Shown here one piece after another: positions 9,167 to 17,407 of a stretch of 64,000 nucleotides of DNA (position 1 is its first letter; each line of letters begins with the position of its first letter). Where the stretch lies: positions 1,488,001-1,552,000 of the forward strand of contig OZ241359.1 in the NCBI GenBank assembly GCA_965199705.1, in the 5' to 3' direction. This DNA comes from Azophilus sp965199705. GTDB taxonomy: Bacteria > Pseudomonadota > Gammaproteobacteria > Pseudomonadales > Azotimanducaceae. The notes under the pieces were generated by a model. That model ran no database searches, was not told the origin of the DNA, and worked only from the letters and a program-made list of their open reading frames with translations. The position numbers and the translations under genes were made by a program.

Positions 9167-9277
9167 ATGTGCGCGAGCAAATGCGGCAAGGGCGCGCCGT
9201 TGCGAGGGCCTTGCGCTGTAGCGTTTCGCCAGGGCGCAACTCCGTTACCGATGCTGACGCACGGCGCCATGTGCCGG

Positions 9278-11080
9278 TCAGAGATAGATTTCGCCAAGCG
9301 TCCAGGTCAGCGTGACCAGCATCAGAAGCGTCAGCGGCAGGCCCACACGCACAAAGTCCAGGAACGTGTACTTGCCGGCGCTCATCACCAGCAGGTTGGT
9401 CTGGTAGGCCATGGGCGTGGCATAGCTCATGTTGGCGCCGAACAGTACGGCCAGTACGAAGGGCTCCGGTGGCAGGCCGAGGCCCTGGGCGATGCCGATG
9501 GCGATGGGTGTGCCGATCACCGCAGCGGCATTGTTCGATACCACGTTGGTGAGAATCGCCAGCAGCAACATCAGGGCGCCCAGGATGAGCAGCTGGTCGG
9601 CCCCGGCGGTGAGAAACAGAAACATGTCGGTGATGAAATCGACCGCGCCAGTGACCACAAGCGCCTTGCCGAGCGCCAGGCTGGCCACGACGATGAAGAA
9701 TACCGATGTGTTGATGGCCCGAAATGCCGCGCCGACCTTCATGCAGCGGCTCAACAGCAGCACCAGACAGCCGGCCACTGCGCTCACCGAAATCGGCATC
9801 AGGCCGCTGGCGGCAGCCACCACAACGGCTGTAAAGGTGGCCAGCGCGATCCACGCCTTGCGCGATTCGGGCAGATCAATCGTGGCGTCCAGCACCAGAA
9901 ATTCGGCGCTGCGCTTGAGCCTTGCAATCTGCTCGCTGTCGCCCTGCACCAGGAGGATGTCCCCTGGCCGCAAGAACGCACGATGAATGTTGTCGTCATG
10001 GCCGAGAATCTCCCGGCCCGAGCGATGCAGCGCCAGCACCACGAGCTTGAAGCGCTCCAGAAACTGCACCGCGACCAGCGTCGTCCGGTCCAGAACCGAG
10101 CCTTCCACAACGGCGATCTGGGCCAGGCTCTGATTCTCGGCCAGCGAATTTTCCGATCCGCTGGCGCTGTCAATGCCGTGCAACCTGGCGCTCAGGCTGT
10201 CCTCGAACAGCTTCAGATTGGCCGGCGTATCCTGTACCCGCAGCCGATCGCCAGCGCGCAGGATGACATCCGGCAGGGGCACGACCAGCGAGTCTCCGCG
10301 GCGAATGCGCTTGACCTTCAGCTTGCCGGCGCACAGATCAACCGCCTGCTCCAGCGTGGCGCCGACAGCGGGGGATTGGTCGTCGAGATGCAGGCGGCCT
10401 TCGAACAGGCGCGGGGCTACATCGCCCAGGTTGACGTCTCGACGCGGCAGCAAGCGGGGCGCGACCAGCCACAGATAGAGGACAGCGACGCCGCCGGCCA
10501 CCAACGCTGGGTAGGCGAAGTCGAACATGCCGAATCGCGCAAGCCCGAGATCTGCGGCGACGCTGACCACGAGCAGGTTCGTGGAGGTGCCGATCGTGGT
10601 CGCCATGCCGCCAACCACGGTCGCCAGCCCCATCGGCATCAGCAGGCCGGATGGCGAGGCGCCGGTGCGCTGGCAGACGCTGATCAGAATCGGCAGCAAC
10701 AGCACCACGATGGGGGTGTTGTTGACGAAGGCGGAGAGGCAGGCGCCGATCAGCAGGGTGGCCAGAATCGACAGGAAGGGTAGCCGATTCCAGTAGCGCG
10801 CGAGCAGTCGGCCAAAGGGTTCGAGCGCTGCGGTCTGCGCCAGGCCCTGACCGAGCACCATCAGCGCCGCCACGGCGATAAGCGCCTCGTGGCCGAATCC
10901 GGCATAGAACTCGGTGGCCGAAAAGTCGCCGAATGGAAAGAGTGAGAAACCAATGGCGAGCGTGACGAGCAAGCCCAGGCTGGACAGTTCCAGCCGCCAT
11001 TTCTCCCGGCTGAAGGCGATGAGTGCGATCACGGTCAGCGCCATGCAGGCCAGCGCATGGGCGTTGGGCAGATCAGGCAT
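9278..11080 (-). CDS. SLC13/DASS-type permease with TrkA_C domains
   Basis: 600 residues. Two blocks of transmembrane helices (about 1-205 and 395-600) flank a soluble stretch with two regulatory TrkA_C-like domains (for example KVKRIRRGDSLVVPLPDVILRAGDRLRV and the GHDDNIHRAFLRPGDILLVQGD segment). Conserved membrane motifs are SAFVNNTPIVVLLLP, the related inverted copy VVSNNAAAVIGTPIA, and TSTNLLV. The NTP and SNN signatures belong to sodium/divalent-anion (sulfate or dicarboxylate) symporters. Located in the inner membrane. The transported anion is not predictable. It is divergent from the binding-protein gene at 11202 across a 121-base gap. Confidence 0.88.
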   Translation of the reverse strand: MPDLPNAHALACMALTVIALIAFSREKWRLELSSLGLLVTLAIGFSLFPFGDFSATEFYAGFGHEALIAVAALMVLGQGLAQTAALEPFGRLLARYWNRLPFLSILATLLIGACLSAFVNNTPIVVLLLPILISVCQRTGASPSGLLMPMGLATVVGGMATTIGTSTNLLVVSVAADLGLARFGMFDFAYPALVAGGVAVLYLWLVAPRLLPRRDVNLGDVAPRLFEGRLHLDDQSPAVGATLEQAVDLCAGKLKVKRIRRGDSLVVPLPDVILRAGDRLRVQDTPANLKLFEDSLSARLHGIDSASGSENSLAENQSLAQIAVVEGSVLDRTTLVAVQFLERFKLVVLALHRSGREILGHDDNIHRAFLRPGDILLVQGDSEQIARLKRSAEFLVLDATIDLPESRKAWIALATFTAVVVAAASGLMPISVSAVAGCLVLLLSRCMKVGAAFRAINTSVFFIVVASLALGKALVVTGAVDFITDMFLFLTAGADQLLILGALMLLLAILTNVVSNNAAAVIGTPIAIGIAQGLGLPPEPFVLAVLFGANMSYATPMAYQTNLLVMSAGKYTFLDFVRVGLPLTLLMLVTLTWTLGEIYL

Positions 11081-11201
11081 GTGCGCCGCTTGCCGATTTC
11101 GGAGAGCGGATTATACGCAGGCACGGCCAGCGCGCCGGCTTCCGGGCAGGCCGCTGGTTGCGAATATAATTCACGAAATCTGCACAGGGATGGAGTGACG
11201 C

Positions 11202-12398
11202 ATGCGACCAGGGCTCATGTGGTTGTTGACGGGAGGAATGATCCTGGCTGGATGTACGGGCGGCGAGGAGGGCGCTTCCGACGAGGCGGGCGCCGGCGGG
11301 TCCGTGCGCGGGGTGCATTCGGATGAAATCGTGCTCGGCAGCCATACCGACCTCTCCGGCGCCACCGCTATCTGGGGGGTAGGCTCCATCAATGGCGCCC
11401 GAATGCGCATTGATGCCGCCAACGAGTCCGGCGGCGTGCATGGGCGACGGATTCGGCTGGTGGTGGAAGACACCGGCTATCAGCTACCGAAGGCGATTCA
11501 GGCGGCTAACAAGCTCATCAACCGGGACGAGATTTTCGCCATGTTGCTGGCTGTGGGCACGCCCATGAATAACGCCATCATGCCGCGTCAATTCGAAGCG
11601 GGCGTCCCCAACCTGTTCCCGATCAGTGGCGGGCGGCAGATGGTGGCGCCCTTTCATCCCATGAAGTTCACCCAGCGGGGCATCTACTACGACGAGATTC
11701 GGGCTTCGGTGAAGTACTTTGTGGAACAGGCCGGCAAGCACAAGATCTGCGTCATTCATCACGATTCGGATTATGGCCTGGAGGTTGTCGAGGCCACTGA
11801 AGCCGAGGCGGCAGCCCAGGGTTTGAGCGTCCTGGAACGGGCGGCGCACAAACCCACCGAGAGCGAGTTCACCGCCGCAATCCTGCGTCTGCGCCAGGCC
11901 GGCTGCGATCTGGTCACCATGGCAACCGTGCACCGGGATACCATTCTGGTGCTCGACACGGCGCGCAAGATCGGCTGGAACGATGTGGTCTGGGTGGGCA
12001 ACAACGCCGCTTACGGGCAGGTGATTGCCGACCACCCGGCGGGCGAAGGCTTCTACGCCTTTGTGCATATGGCCCGGCTCTATGCAGAAGACGCCAAGTC
12101 GCCGGCGGTGCAGGCGTGGTGGGACGCCTATCTGCAACGCTACGGCGACGAGCCTGGCCTGGCCGCCATGGAGGGCTGGCGGGCCGCCGACCTGACCATT
12201 CTGGCTCTTGAGCGCGCTGGCCCCGACCTGACCACGGACAGCCTTCTGGCCGCCCTTGAAGGTATAGCTGACTACACCGACATTTTCGGTTATCGCGTAT
12301 CCTTCGCGCCGGACAAGCATGCCGGCGTGCGCGAAGGCGTGCTGTCGCAGGTGCAGGACGGGCGCTTCCAGGTGCTCGCCGAGTCGATCTCCTACTGA
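11202..12398 (+). CDS. periplasmic-binding lipoprotein, branched-chain amino-acid (Peripla_BP_6) type
   Basis: 398 residues. The N-terminus has a lipobox with LAGC at 15-18, so the mature protein is anchored by Cys18. The body starts with DEIVLGSHTDLSGATAIWG, the hallmark first strand and helix of Leu/Ile/Val-type binding proteins, and later has DSDYGLEVVEATEAEAAAQG. It is a solute receptor for an ABC importer or a sensor, but no permease or ATPase genes are adjacent. The start is supported by GGAG six bases upstream. It heads a short run with the Tat-exported aldo/keto-reductase-like protein and LarC. Confidence 0.87.
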   Translation: MRPGLMWLLTGGMILAGCTGGEEGASDEAGAGGSVRGVHSDEIVLGSHTDLSGATAIWGVGSINGARMRIDAANESGGVHGRRIRLVVEDTGYQLPKAIQAANKLINRDEIFAMLLAVGTPMNNAIMPRQFEAGVPNLFPISGGRQMVAPFHPMKFTQRGIYYDEIRASVKYFVEQAGKHKICVIHHDSDYGLEVVEATEAEAAAQGLSVLERAAHKPTESEFTAAILRLRQAGCDLVTMATVHRDTILVLDTARKIGWNDVVWVGNNAAYGQVIADHPAGEGFYAFVHMARLYAEDAKSPAVQAWWDAYLQRYGDEPGLAAMEGWRAADLTILALERAGPDLTTDSLLAALEGIADYTDIFGYRVSFAPDKHAGVREGVLSQVQDGRFQVLAESISY

Positions 12399-12449
12399 TC
12401 CCGGGGCAGGGGCGGTTACGCGACGAACGGAAACACGGGAGGCACGGCC

Positions 12450-13517
12450 ATGCAGATCGAACCTCGAAGCGGCGGCCGCTGGCAGCGTCGCGCTTTCCTC
12501 AAGCGCCTGGTTGTTGCTGGCGCTGCCGGGCACGCCTTGCTGCGCACCGGATCCCTCAAGGCAGCGGTGGCGGAGGCCAGGGGGGTGGCCGGCGACGGCC
12601 TGGATCTGCCGTCGATGCGCTACCGCAGGCTCGGGCGCACCGGGTTTTCCGCGAGTCGGTTGATATTCGGCTGTGGCGCAGCCCTGTCCCGGCGTCCCAG
12701 GGATGAATTGTTGTATGCGGCGGTGGAAGCCGGCGTCAACGTGTTCGATGTGGGCACCGGTCGCTACTATGGCGATGCCGAACGCAACATGGCGCAATTC
12801 CTGAAGTCGCACAGGGAACGGATCTTTCTGATTTCCAAGTCCATTGTTTATCTGGACGACCCGGTGCAGCCGGATGACCGCATCACTCCCACCCTGGCCC
12901 GGCAAGGCGCCCGCACCTGGGCAAGGGTGCTCGACGAGAGCCTGCGTGACCTCGGCGTGGAGCAGGTCGATGCCTACTATCAGATGGCCGCCAACAACGT
13001 GGACCTGATTGCCAGCGAGGAGATGCGTCTTGCCTTCGAGCGGGCACGCGCTGCCGGCAAGGCCCGCTACTTTGGCCTTTCGACGCATCAGAACGCAAGG
13101 GCGGTTCTGGAAGCCGCGATTGATACCGGCTGGTATGACCTCGCCATGGTCGCGGTGACGCCGGCTGGCTGGTACGACTGGGACGGTCGCAGCATCCTGC
13201 CGGATTCGCCACCCATGACCGGTCTTCTGCCCCTGTTCCGGCGGGCGCAGGATGCTGGCATCGGGCTGATCGGCATGAAGGCGGCGCGCCACATCGCTGG
13301 TCGCAATTTTTTCGGTTGGGGCGATGAGAAGGTCTTTGACGCCTACTACGATGCAAGGTTCCTGGCGTCCCGGCTGAACGCCTTTCAGCGCAGCTACGCC
13401 TATGTGCTGGAACACGGCGTCGATGCGGTGAACGCCGACATCCAGGGTTTCCTGCACTTGCAGGAGAATGTCATCGCTGCCGCAACCTCTGCGGACCACT
13501 TCCCGAACACGGCCTGA
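12450..13517 (+). CDS. Tat-exported aldo/keto reductase-like protein
   Basis: 355 residues. The N-terminus carries a twin-arginine signal: RRAFLKRL at 13-20 followed by a hydrophobic stretch VVAGAAGHALL. The barrel domain follows, with RLGRTGFSASRLIFG, VFDVGTGRYYGDAE (family Asp and Tyr) and ISKS (family Lys). The family histidine, normally in a LYYLH-type context, is replaced by methionine in VDAYYQMAANN. It is thus exported and possibly without classical reductase activity; a redox or binding role in the periplasm is inference. It sits between a binding lipoprotein and LarC. Confidence 0.83.
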   Translation: MQIEPRSGGRWQRRAFLKRLVVAGAAGHALLRTGSLKAAVAEARGVAGDGLDLPSMRYRRLGRTGFSASRLIFGCGAALSRRPRDELLYAAVEAGVNVFDVGTGRYYGDAERNMAQFLKSHRERIFLISKSIVYLDDPVQPDDRITPTLARQGARTWARVLDESLRDLGVEQVDAYYQMAANNVDLIASEEMRLAFERARAAGKARYFGLSTHQNARAVLEAAIDTGWYDLAMVAVTPAGWYDWDGRSILPDSPPMTGLLPLFRRAQDAGIGLIGMKAARHIAGRNFFGWGDEKVFDAYYDARFLASRLNAFQRSYAYVLEHGVDAVNADIQGFLHLQENVIAAATSADHFPNTA

Positions 13518-13544
13518 AGCGGCAAGCACCGCCGCTCGCAAGGG

Positions 13545-14762
13545 ATGCGCACCCTCTACTACCAATGCAGCGCCGGGATTGCCGGCGACATGCATCTGGG
13601 CGCGATGCTGGACCTGGGGGTGTCAGAATCCCTCTTGCGTCGCCAACTGGCCCGTCTGCCTTGCGCCGAAGAGTTCGAGATCAGTGTGGCGCGGGCAAGG
13701 AAATCCGGCATTGCCGGGGTTCGGGTGTGCGTGACCGATCAGTTGGCGGGGCAGCCGGGCCGGGCGCATCGTCACTATCGGGACATCGTACAGATGATCC
13801 GCGCCGCTCGGTTTGAGGCCGCTGTCGAGTCACGGGCCCTGGCGATATTCCGGCGAATTGCCGAGGCGGAGGCGAAGATTCATGAGCTGCCGGTGGAGGA
13901 GGTGCATTTCCACGAAGTCGGGGCAGTGGATTCGATTGTCGATGTGGTGGGCGCGGCCATCTGTCTCGAAGCGCTGTCTGTGGAGCAGGTGCTCTCGGAG
14001 CCGGTGCAACTGGGCAGTGGCTACATTGATTGTGCGCATGGCCGCCTGCCTGTGCCGGCGCCGGCCACGCAGGAGATTCTCAAGGGAGCGCCCTGTGCCT
14101 ATGCCGGCGTCGAGGGTGAAGCCACGACCCCGACCGGCGCTGCCATCCTCAGGGCGTCGGTCGATCATTTCGCGCCGCCGCAGCAATTCGTGCCGACCGC
14201 CATCGGCTACGGCCTCGGTGAGCGGGACTTCAAAGTGCCCAATGTACTGCGATTGGCGCTCGGAGAGGCGCCGCAAGCGGCAGTGCAGCCACCGGCCGAA
14301 GCGCGCCATTACCGGATCGACGCCAATATCGACGACATGAGTCCGGAGGCCTATGAACCCTTGATCGAACATCTGCTGCGTCAGGGCGCCAGCGACGTCT
14401 TTGTGACGCCGGTCGTGATGAAGAAATCACGTCCCGCCATGTGCCTGTCGGTGCTGTGCGCTGCCGAGCAGGTGGATGCGCTGAGCGACGCGATTCTGAA
14501 TCGATCCACCACCATCGGTTTGCGCCTCGCGCCCTTTTTCAAGCGGGTGTTGCCGAGGGAGACGCGCCTGGTGCAGACCAGCCTGGGTGAAGTCCATGTC
14601 AAGCAGGCGACTCGCCCCGACGGCAAGGTGCGCTGGAAGTCGGAGCACGACGACATTCGCCGACTGGCGGACGCAGCCGGGCTGGACTATCTGGAAGCCA
14701 AGTTTCAGGTGGACCAGGAGTTAGCCCGAATATTGCACCAGGGCGCTGATAGATTGGGCTGA
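13545..14762 (+). CDS. larC: LarC, nickel-pincer cofactor biosynthesis protein
   Basis: 405 residues in one uninterrupted frame. It starts with the family signature CSAGIAGDMHLGAMLDLGV and has HFHEVGAVDSIVDVVG near residue 120. The C-terminal half begins with DANIDDMSPEAYEPLIEHL and PVVMKKSRPAM. LarC is a CTP-dependent nickel insertase that completes the pincer nucleotide used by lactate racemase and relatives. In Lactobacillus it is made by a programmed frameshift; here both halves are fused. LarB and LarE, needed to make the precursor, are not in the window. The start codon follows only a weak AAGG, and translation is probably coupled to the upstream gene 27 bases away. Confidence 0.88.
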   Translation: MRTLYYQCSAGIAGDMHLGAMLDLGVSESLLRRQLARLPCAEEFEISVARARKSGIAGVRVCVTDQLAGQPGRAHRHYRDIVQMIRAARFEAAVESRALAIFRRIAEAEAKIHELPVEEVHFHEVGAVDSIVDVVGAAICLEALSVEQVLSEPVQLGSGYIDCAHGRLPVPAPATQEILKGAPCAYAGVEGEATTPTGAAILRASVDHFAPPQQFVPTAIGYGLGERDFKVPNVLRLALGEAPQAAVQPPAEARHYRIDANIDDMSPEAYEPLIEHLLRQGASDVFVTPVVMKKSRPAMCLSVLCAAEQVDALSDAILNRSTTIGLRLAPFFKRVLPRETRLVQTSLGEVHVKQATRPDGKVRWKSEHDDIRRLADAAGLDYLEAKFQVDQELARILHQGADRLG

Positions 14763-15087
14763 TTTTATTGATCTTTCAATTGGTTGTCTTTGATATTGAA
14801 GCTCTGTGCCGGTTACAAACTGCGCTTGCCGCGCGCTCGCTTGTCTTTTGCCCGTCTGCGCGTCCATGCTCCCTCGACCATAGGCGTGGCTATGCTCTTG
14901 GTCGCGAGCACACGCAGACGGACAAAATCCGGCGCGATCATCACGGCCCCTGGTGCAATATTCGGGTTAGCCCGGATACTCAAGCACGACGCCAGACAGA
15001 CGGATTAGCCCTGTCGTTCAGTCTCTGTCTTGATCTTCAAGCATTGCCTGCACCCTGGGACTGCCCCCGGGTGCTCTGGCGCCGGAT
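14763..15087. other. intergenic stretch between convergent genes, with a hairpin
   Basis: 325 bases between larC and the methyltransferase, which converge. Small plus-strand frames here look non-coding. The only structure I see is the imperfect inverted repeat listed separately at 14853-14920. Confidence 0.5.
14853..14920. repeat. imperfect long inverted repeat (hairpin element)
   Basis: Outer arms CGTCTGCG (14853-14860) and CGCAGACG (14913-14920) pair perfectly. The inner arms CATAG and CTATG (14879-14883 and 14890-14894) pair around a GCGTGG loop, with mismatched segments between. No T-run follows, so it is not a standard terminator. It could be a REP- or MITE-like intergenic element or a 3' processing structure. 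Confidence 0.55.
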
Positions 15088-15696
15088 TCAGTGGGTGGCG
15101 ACCCCGTGCGTCATCCAGGCCGCAAACTTCGGGCCTGGCACGTATTCTGACGTCTTCTCCCGCAGGCGAAAGCCGGCGTCTTCAAGCAGCACGTCCGGCT
15201 GGCGGGTCAGACGGCAGCCGCCGCCGATTGCTTGCCACATGGGCGCAAGGCCCCGCTGTACCCGAGCGACCCAGGGCTCCGGCGCCAGGCCATGTTCCAC
15301 GAAATAGAAGCAGCCGTCCGGCTTCAGCACCCGCTTCAGTTCGCGCAGCGCTTGATAGACGTCTGGAATCGAGCAGAGCGTCCAGGTGCAGACGATGCTG
15401 TCGAAACTGGCGTCGTCTGCCGGAATCGCTTCTCCGGAGACCTGGAGGATGTTCACTGGCGTTTGCATTTGCGCCGCCCGAAGGCTGGCTCGCTCGGTCA
15501 TCTCCGCGGCCGGGTCCAGCCCGGTGATGGTGTCCGCCGCCCGGTAGTGTGGCAGGTTGTGGCCGGTGCCGATCCCCACTTCAAGCACCCGGCCACTGGC
15601 CCTCGGCACATAGCGCGAGCGCAACTCGGTCATCGGCGGCTGGCCGCATGCGAGATCGATCAGCCGCGGCAGCACATGCCGGGCATAGAGACCCAT
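15088..15696 (-). CDS. class I SAM-dependent methyltransferase
   Basis: 202 residues. The SAM-binding motif I is VLEVGIGTGHNLPHY at about 37-51, followed by the acidic GLDPAAEM and the motif DDASFDSIVCTWTLCSI. The C-terminal LKRVLKPDGCFYFVEHGL is the usual late strand of the Methyltransf_11 fold. The acceptor is not evident; relatives methylate lipids, quinones or small thiols. Its start overlaps the stop of the thiolase-like gene by one base, so both are likely translated from one message with the DUF35 gene. Confidence 0.85.
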   Translation of the reverse strand: MGLYARHVLPRLIDLACGQPPMTELRSRYVPRASGRVLEVGIGTGHNLPHYRAADTITGLDPAAEMTERASLRAAQMQTPVNILQVSGEAIPADDASFDSIVCTWTLCSIPDVYQALRELKRVLKPDGCFYFVEHGLAPEPWVARVQRGLAPMWQAIGGGCRLTRQPDVLLEDAGFRLREKTSEYVPGPKFAAWMTHGVATH

Positions 15697-16838
15697 CAGG
15701 CGCTCATGATCGTGACGCCACTGAGCCCCGGTGCTCCGTACACATGGGTATAGCCGGTTTTGGGATTGCCCGGAACCTGGCGTTCACCCGCCTGGCCGCG
15801 TAGCTGCAGGCAGACCTCGTAAACCTGGCGCAGGCCGGAGGCGCCGACCGGTTCGCCATTGGCCATGCAACCGCCATCCGTATTCACCGGCAGCTTGCCG
15901 TCGATGTCCGTATGGCCCTCGCGCAGCCACTTTTCCTGATCGCCGTCGGCGCAGAAGCCGTTTTCCGCCATGTGCATGATCTCGGCGCCGGATTCGGTGT
16001 CCTGCAGCTGGGCCACATCTATATCTTCAGGCCCGACGCCGGCCATGTCGAAGGCGGCGCGCGAAGCCTGAACCGTGGGCGCTGGCGCGCGCTCAAGCGC
16101 CTGGGACTGGGAGAAGACCTCAAAAGAACCGAACTGGCGTGTCTTCACGGACACTGCCTTCAGAAACACTGGCGTTGATGTGAATTGTCGCGCCTTGTCG
16201 GCCCGGCAGAGGATCATGGCGCAACCGCCCTCGGCAGGCGAGCAGAACATGTACTTGCGCAGCGGGTGGCAGACCATCATGGATTCGGCCACGTCCTCGT
16301 AGCTGAAGGCCTTGCGTCGCCAGGCGTTGGGGTTGCGCGCGCCATTGCGATAGTTCTTGACCGCAACCCGGATCAGGGTGTCTTCGCTGATGCCGTATTC
16401 GTGCATGTAGCGCTGAATCTTCATGCCGAAGAACTGCGGTGTAAGCGCCATGCCGATATCGCCGTACCACTTGCCGAGGCCGCTGCCTTCCGGGTTGACG
16501 GTGAAGGCGCCGCGTGGATGCTTGTCGAAACCGACCGCCATGCCGATATCGAACATCCCGGATTGAATGGCCATGTACGCCGATTGCAGGGCGCTGCCGC
16601 CAGTCGCACAGCCGTTGGAGACGTTGATGAACTGAAGGCCGGTCAGGCCGAGCTTCGACACCATGGTGTCAGCGGCGCCAGCGGCAGAGGAACCGCCATA
16701 GGCGAACTGCATGTCCGCCCAGTCCAGGCCCACGTCCTTCAGGGCCTGGCGGGCGGCGAAGATACCCTGGTCGCGTCCGTCAACGCCTTCCGTTCGCCCG
16801 AACGGATGGATTCCGATGCCGATGATTGCTACGTCCAT
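15696..16838 (-). CDS. thiolase-like/lipid-transfer protein (SCP2-thiolase type)
   Basis: About 380 residues from the ATG at 16838, which has GGAG nine bases upstream; an in-frame TTG 15 bases further is less likely. It begins MDVAIIGIG and has NGCATGGSALQSAYMAI with the expected acylated cysteine near residue 79. NTDGGCMANGEPVGASGLRQVYEV near the C-terminus is where true thiolases have the second catalytic histidine and cysteine. Such nondecarboxylating thiolase-like proteins usually act with a DUF35 partner on CoA thioesters, as in steroid side-chain degradation. The DUF35 gene is 33 bases upstream, matching that pairing. Confidence 0.86.
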   Translation of the reverse strand: MDVAIIGIGIHPFGRTEGVDGRDQGIFAARQALKDVGLDWADMQFAYGGSSAAGAADTMVSKLGLTGLQFINVSNGCATGGSALQSAYMAIQSGMFDIGMAVGFDKHPRGAFTVNPEGSGLGKWYGDIGMALTPQFFGMKIQRYMHEYGISEDTLIRVAVKNYRNGARNPNAWRRKAFSYEDVAESMMVCHPLRKYMFCSPAEGGCAMILCRADKARQFTSTPVFLKAVSVKTRQFGSFEVFSQSQALERAPAPTVQASRAAFDMAGVGPEDIDVAQLQDTESGAEIMHMAENGFCADGDQEKWLREGHTDIDGKLPVNTDGGCMANGEPVGASGLRQVYEVCLQLRGQAGERQVPGNPKTGYTHVYGAPGLSGVTIMSA

Positions 16839-16871
16839 TGTGATTTTCTCCAAAGGGTTACACGGATTTAT

Positions 16872-17312
16872 TCAAACTTCATCTGATGGCTGGAAGAAGT
16901 AGGCGATGATGTCTTTCCCGTCTCGCTCGATATACTTCTCCACGACCAGATCCATAGGCATGCCGATATGCAGCCGACTGATGTCGTTGGTCTTGATGCG
17001 GGCCTCTACCCGCACCTGCCCCGGCAATTCCACATAGCCAACGCCGAAGGGCTTGAAGGTTTCCGGGGTTTCCGGGCCTTCGTAGGGCGGCCGGTTGGGC
17101 AGGAAGCCCTGGATGGTCCAGGTCCACAGCGTGCCCCGACGAGCGAGTTCAATCTGCTCGGTGTCTTCACCGCAACAGGCGGGACAGCCGGATTGGGCGG
17201 GAAAGGTCACGACGCCACAATCCCGGCATCGACTGCCAAGCAGGCGCGGGTCGTTCGATGGCCAGGTGAACAGGCCCTCGGCGATGGGCGTTTGATTGGC
17301 GATGCTGGACAT
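16872..17312 (-). CDS. DUF35 zinc-ribbon/OB-fold protein, thiolase partner
   Basis: 146 residues from the ATG at 17312, preceded by GAGGGGGGA; a longer frame upstream lacks a good start. CRDCG and CPACC form the zinc ribbon at about 29-51. The OB-fold follows with GTLWTWTIQGF and PFGVGYVELPGQVRVEARI. Proteins of this type bind acyl-CoA thioesters and form a complex with thiolase-like or HMG-CoA-synthase-like partners. First gene of the minus-strand operon that continues with the thiolase-like protein and the methyltransferase; divergent from rluC over a 95-base gap. Confidence 0.88.
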   Translation of the reverse strand: MSSIANQTPIAEGLFTWPSNDPRLLGSRCRDCGVVTFPAQSGCPACCGEDTEQIELARRGTLWTWTIQGFLPNRPPYEGPETPETFKPFGVGYVELPGQVRVEARIKTNDISRLHIGMPMDLVVEKYIERDGKDIIAYFFQPSDEV

Positions 17313-17407
17313 GCAGTTCCCCCCTCTTTGACTGGCCGCCAACAAAGCTGCTTTGTACCCGATTCCGAAGCAGACTGGAAGGCCGGTTACATCCCTTGCA
17401 GGTTCCT

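Noticed and set aside
9167..10783. 538-codon plus-strand frame opposite the permease
   Set aside because: Glutamine/histidine-rich shadow of a membrane protein; no domain.
11165..11170. TATAAT upstream of the binding-lipoprotein gene
   Set aside because: The -10 hexamer is perfect but no acceptable -35 lies 16-18 bases upstream.
11484..13595. 703-codon minus-strand frame opposite the binding lipoprotein and AKR-like genes
   Set aside because: It is antisense to two well-supported genes, has no recognised domain, and is a codon-position artefact of GC-rich DNA.
14853..14920. integron attC site
   Set aside because: The hairpin lacks the RYYYAAC and GTTRRRY core sites and there are no cassette neighbours.
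14768..15307. 180-codon plus-strand frame after larC
   Set aside because: No domain or ribosome site, crosses a hairpin and overlaps the methyltransferase antisense.
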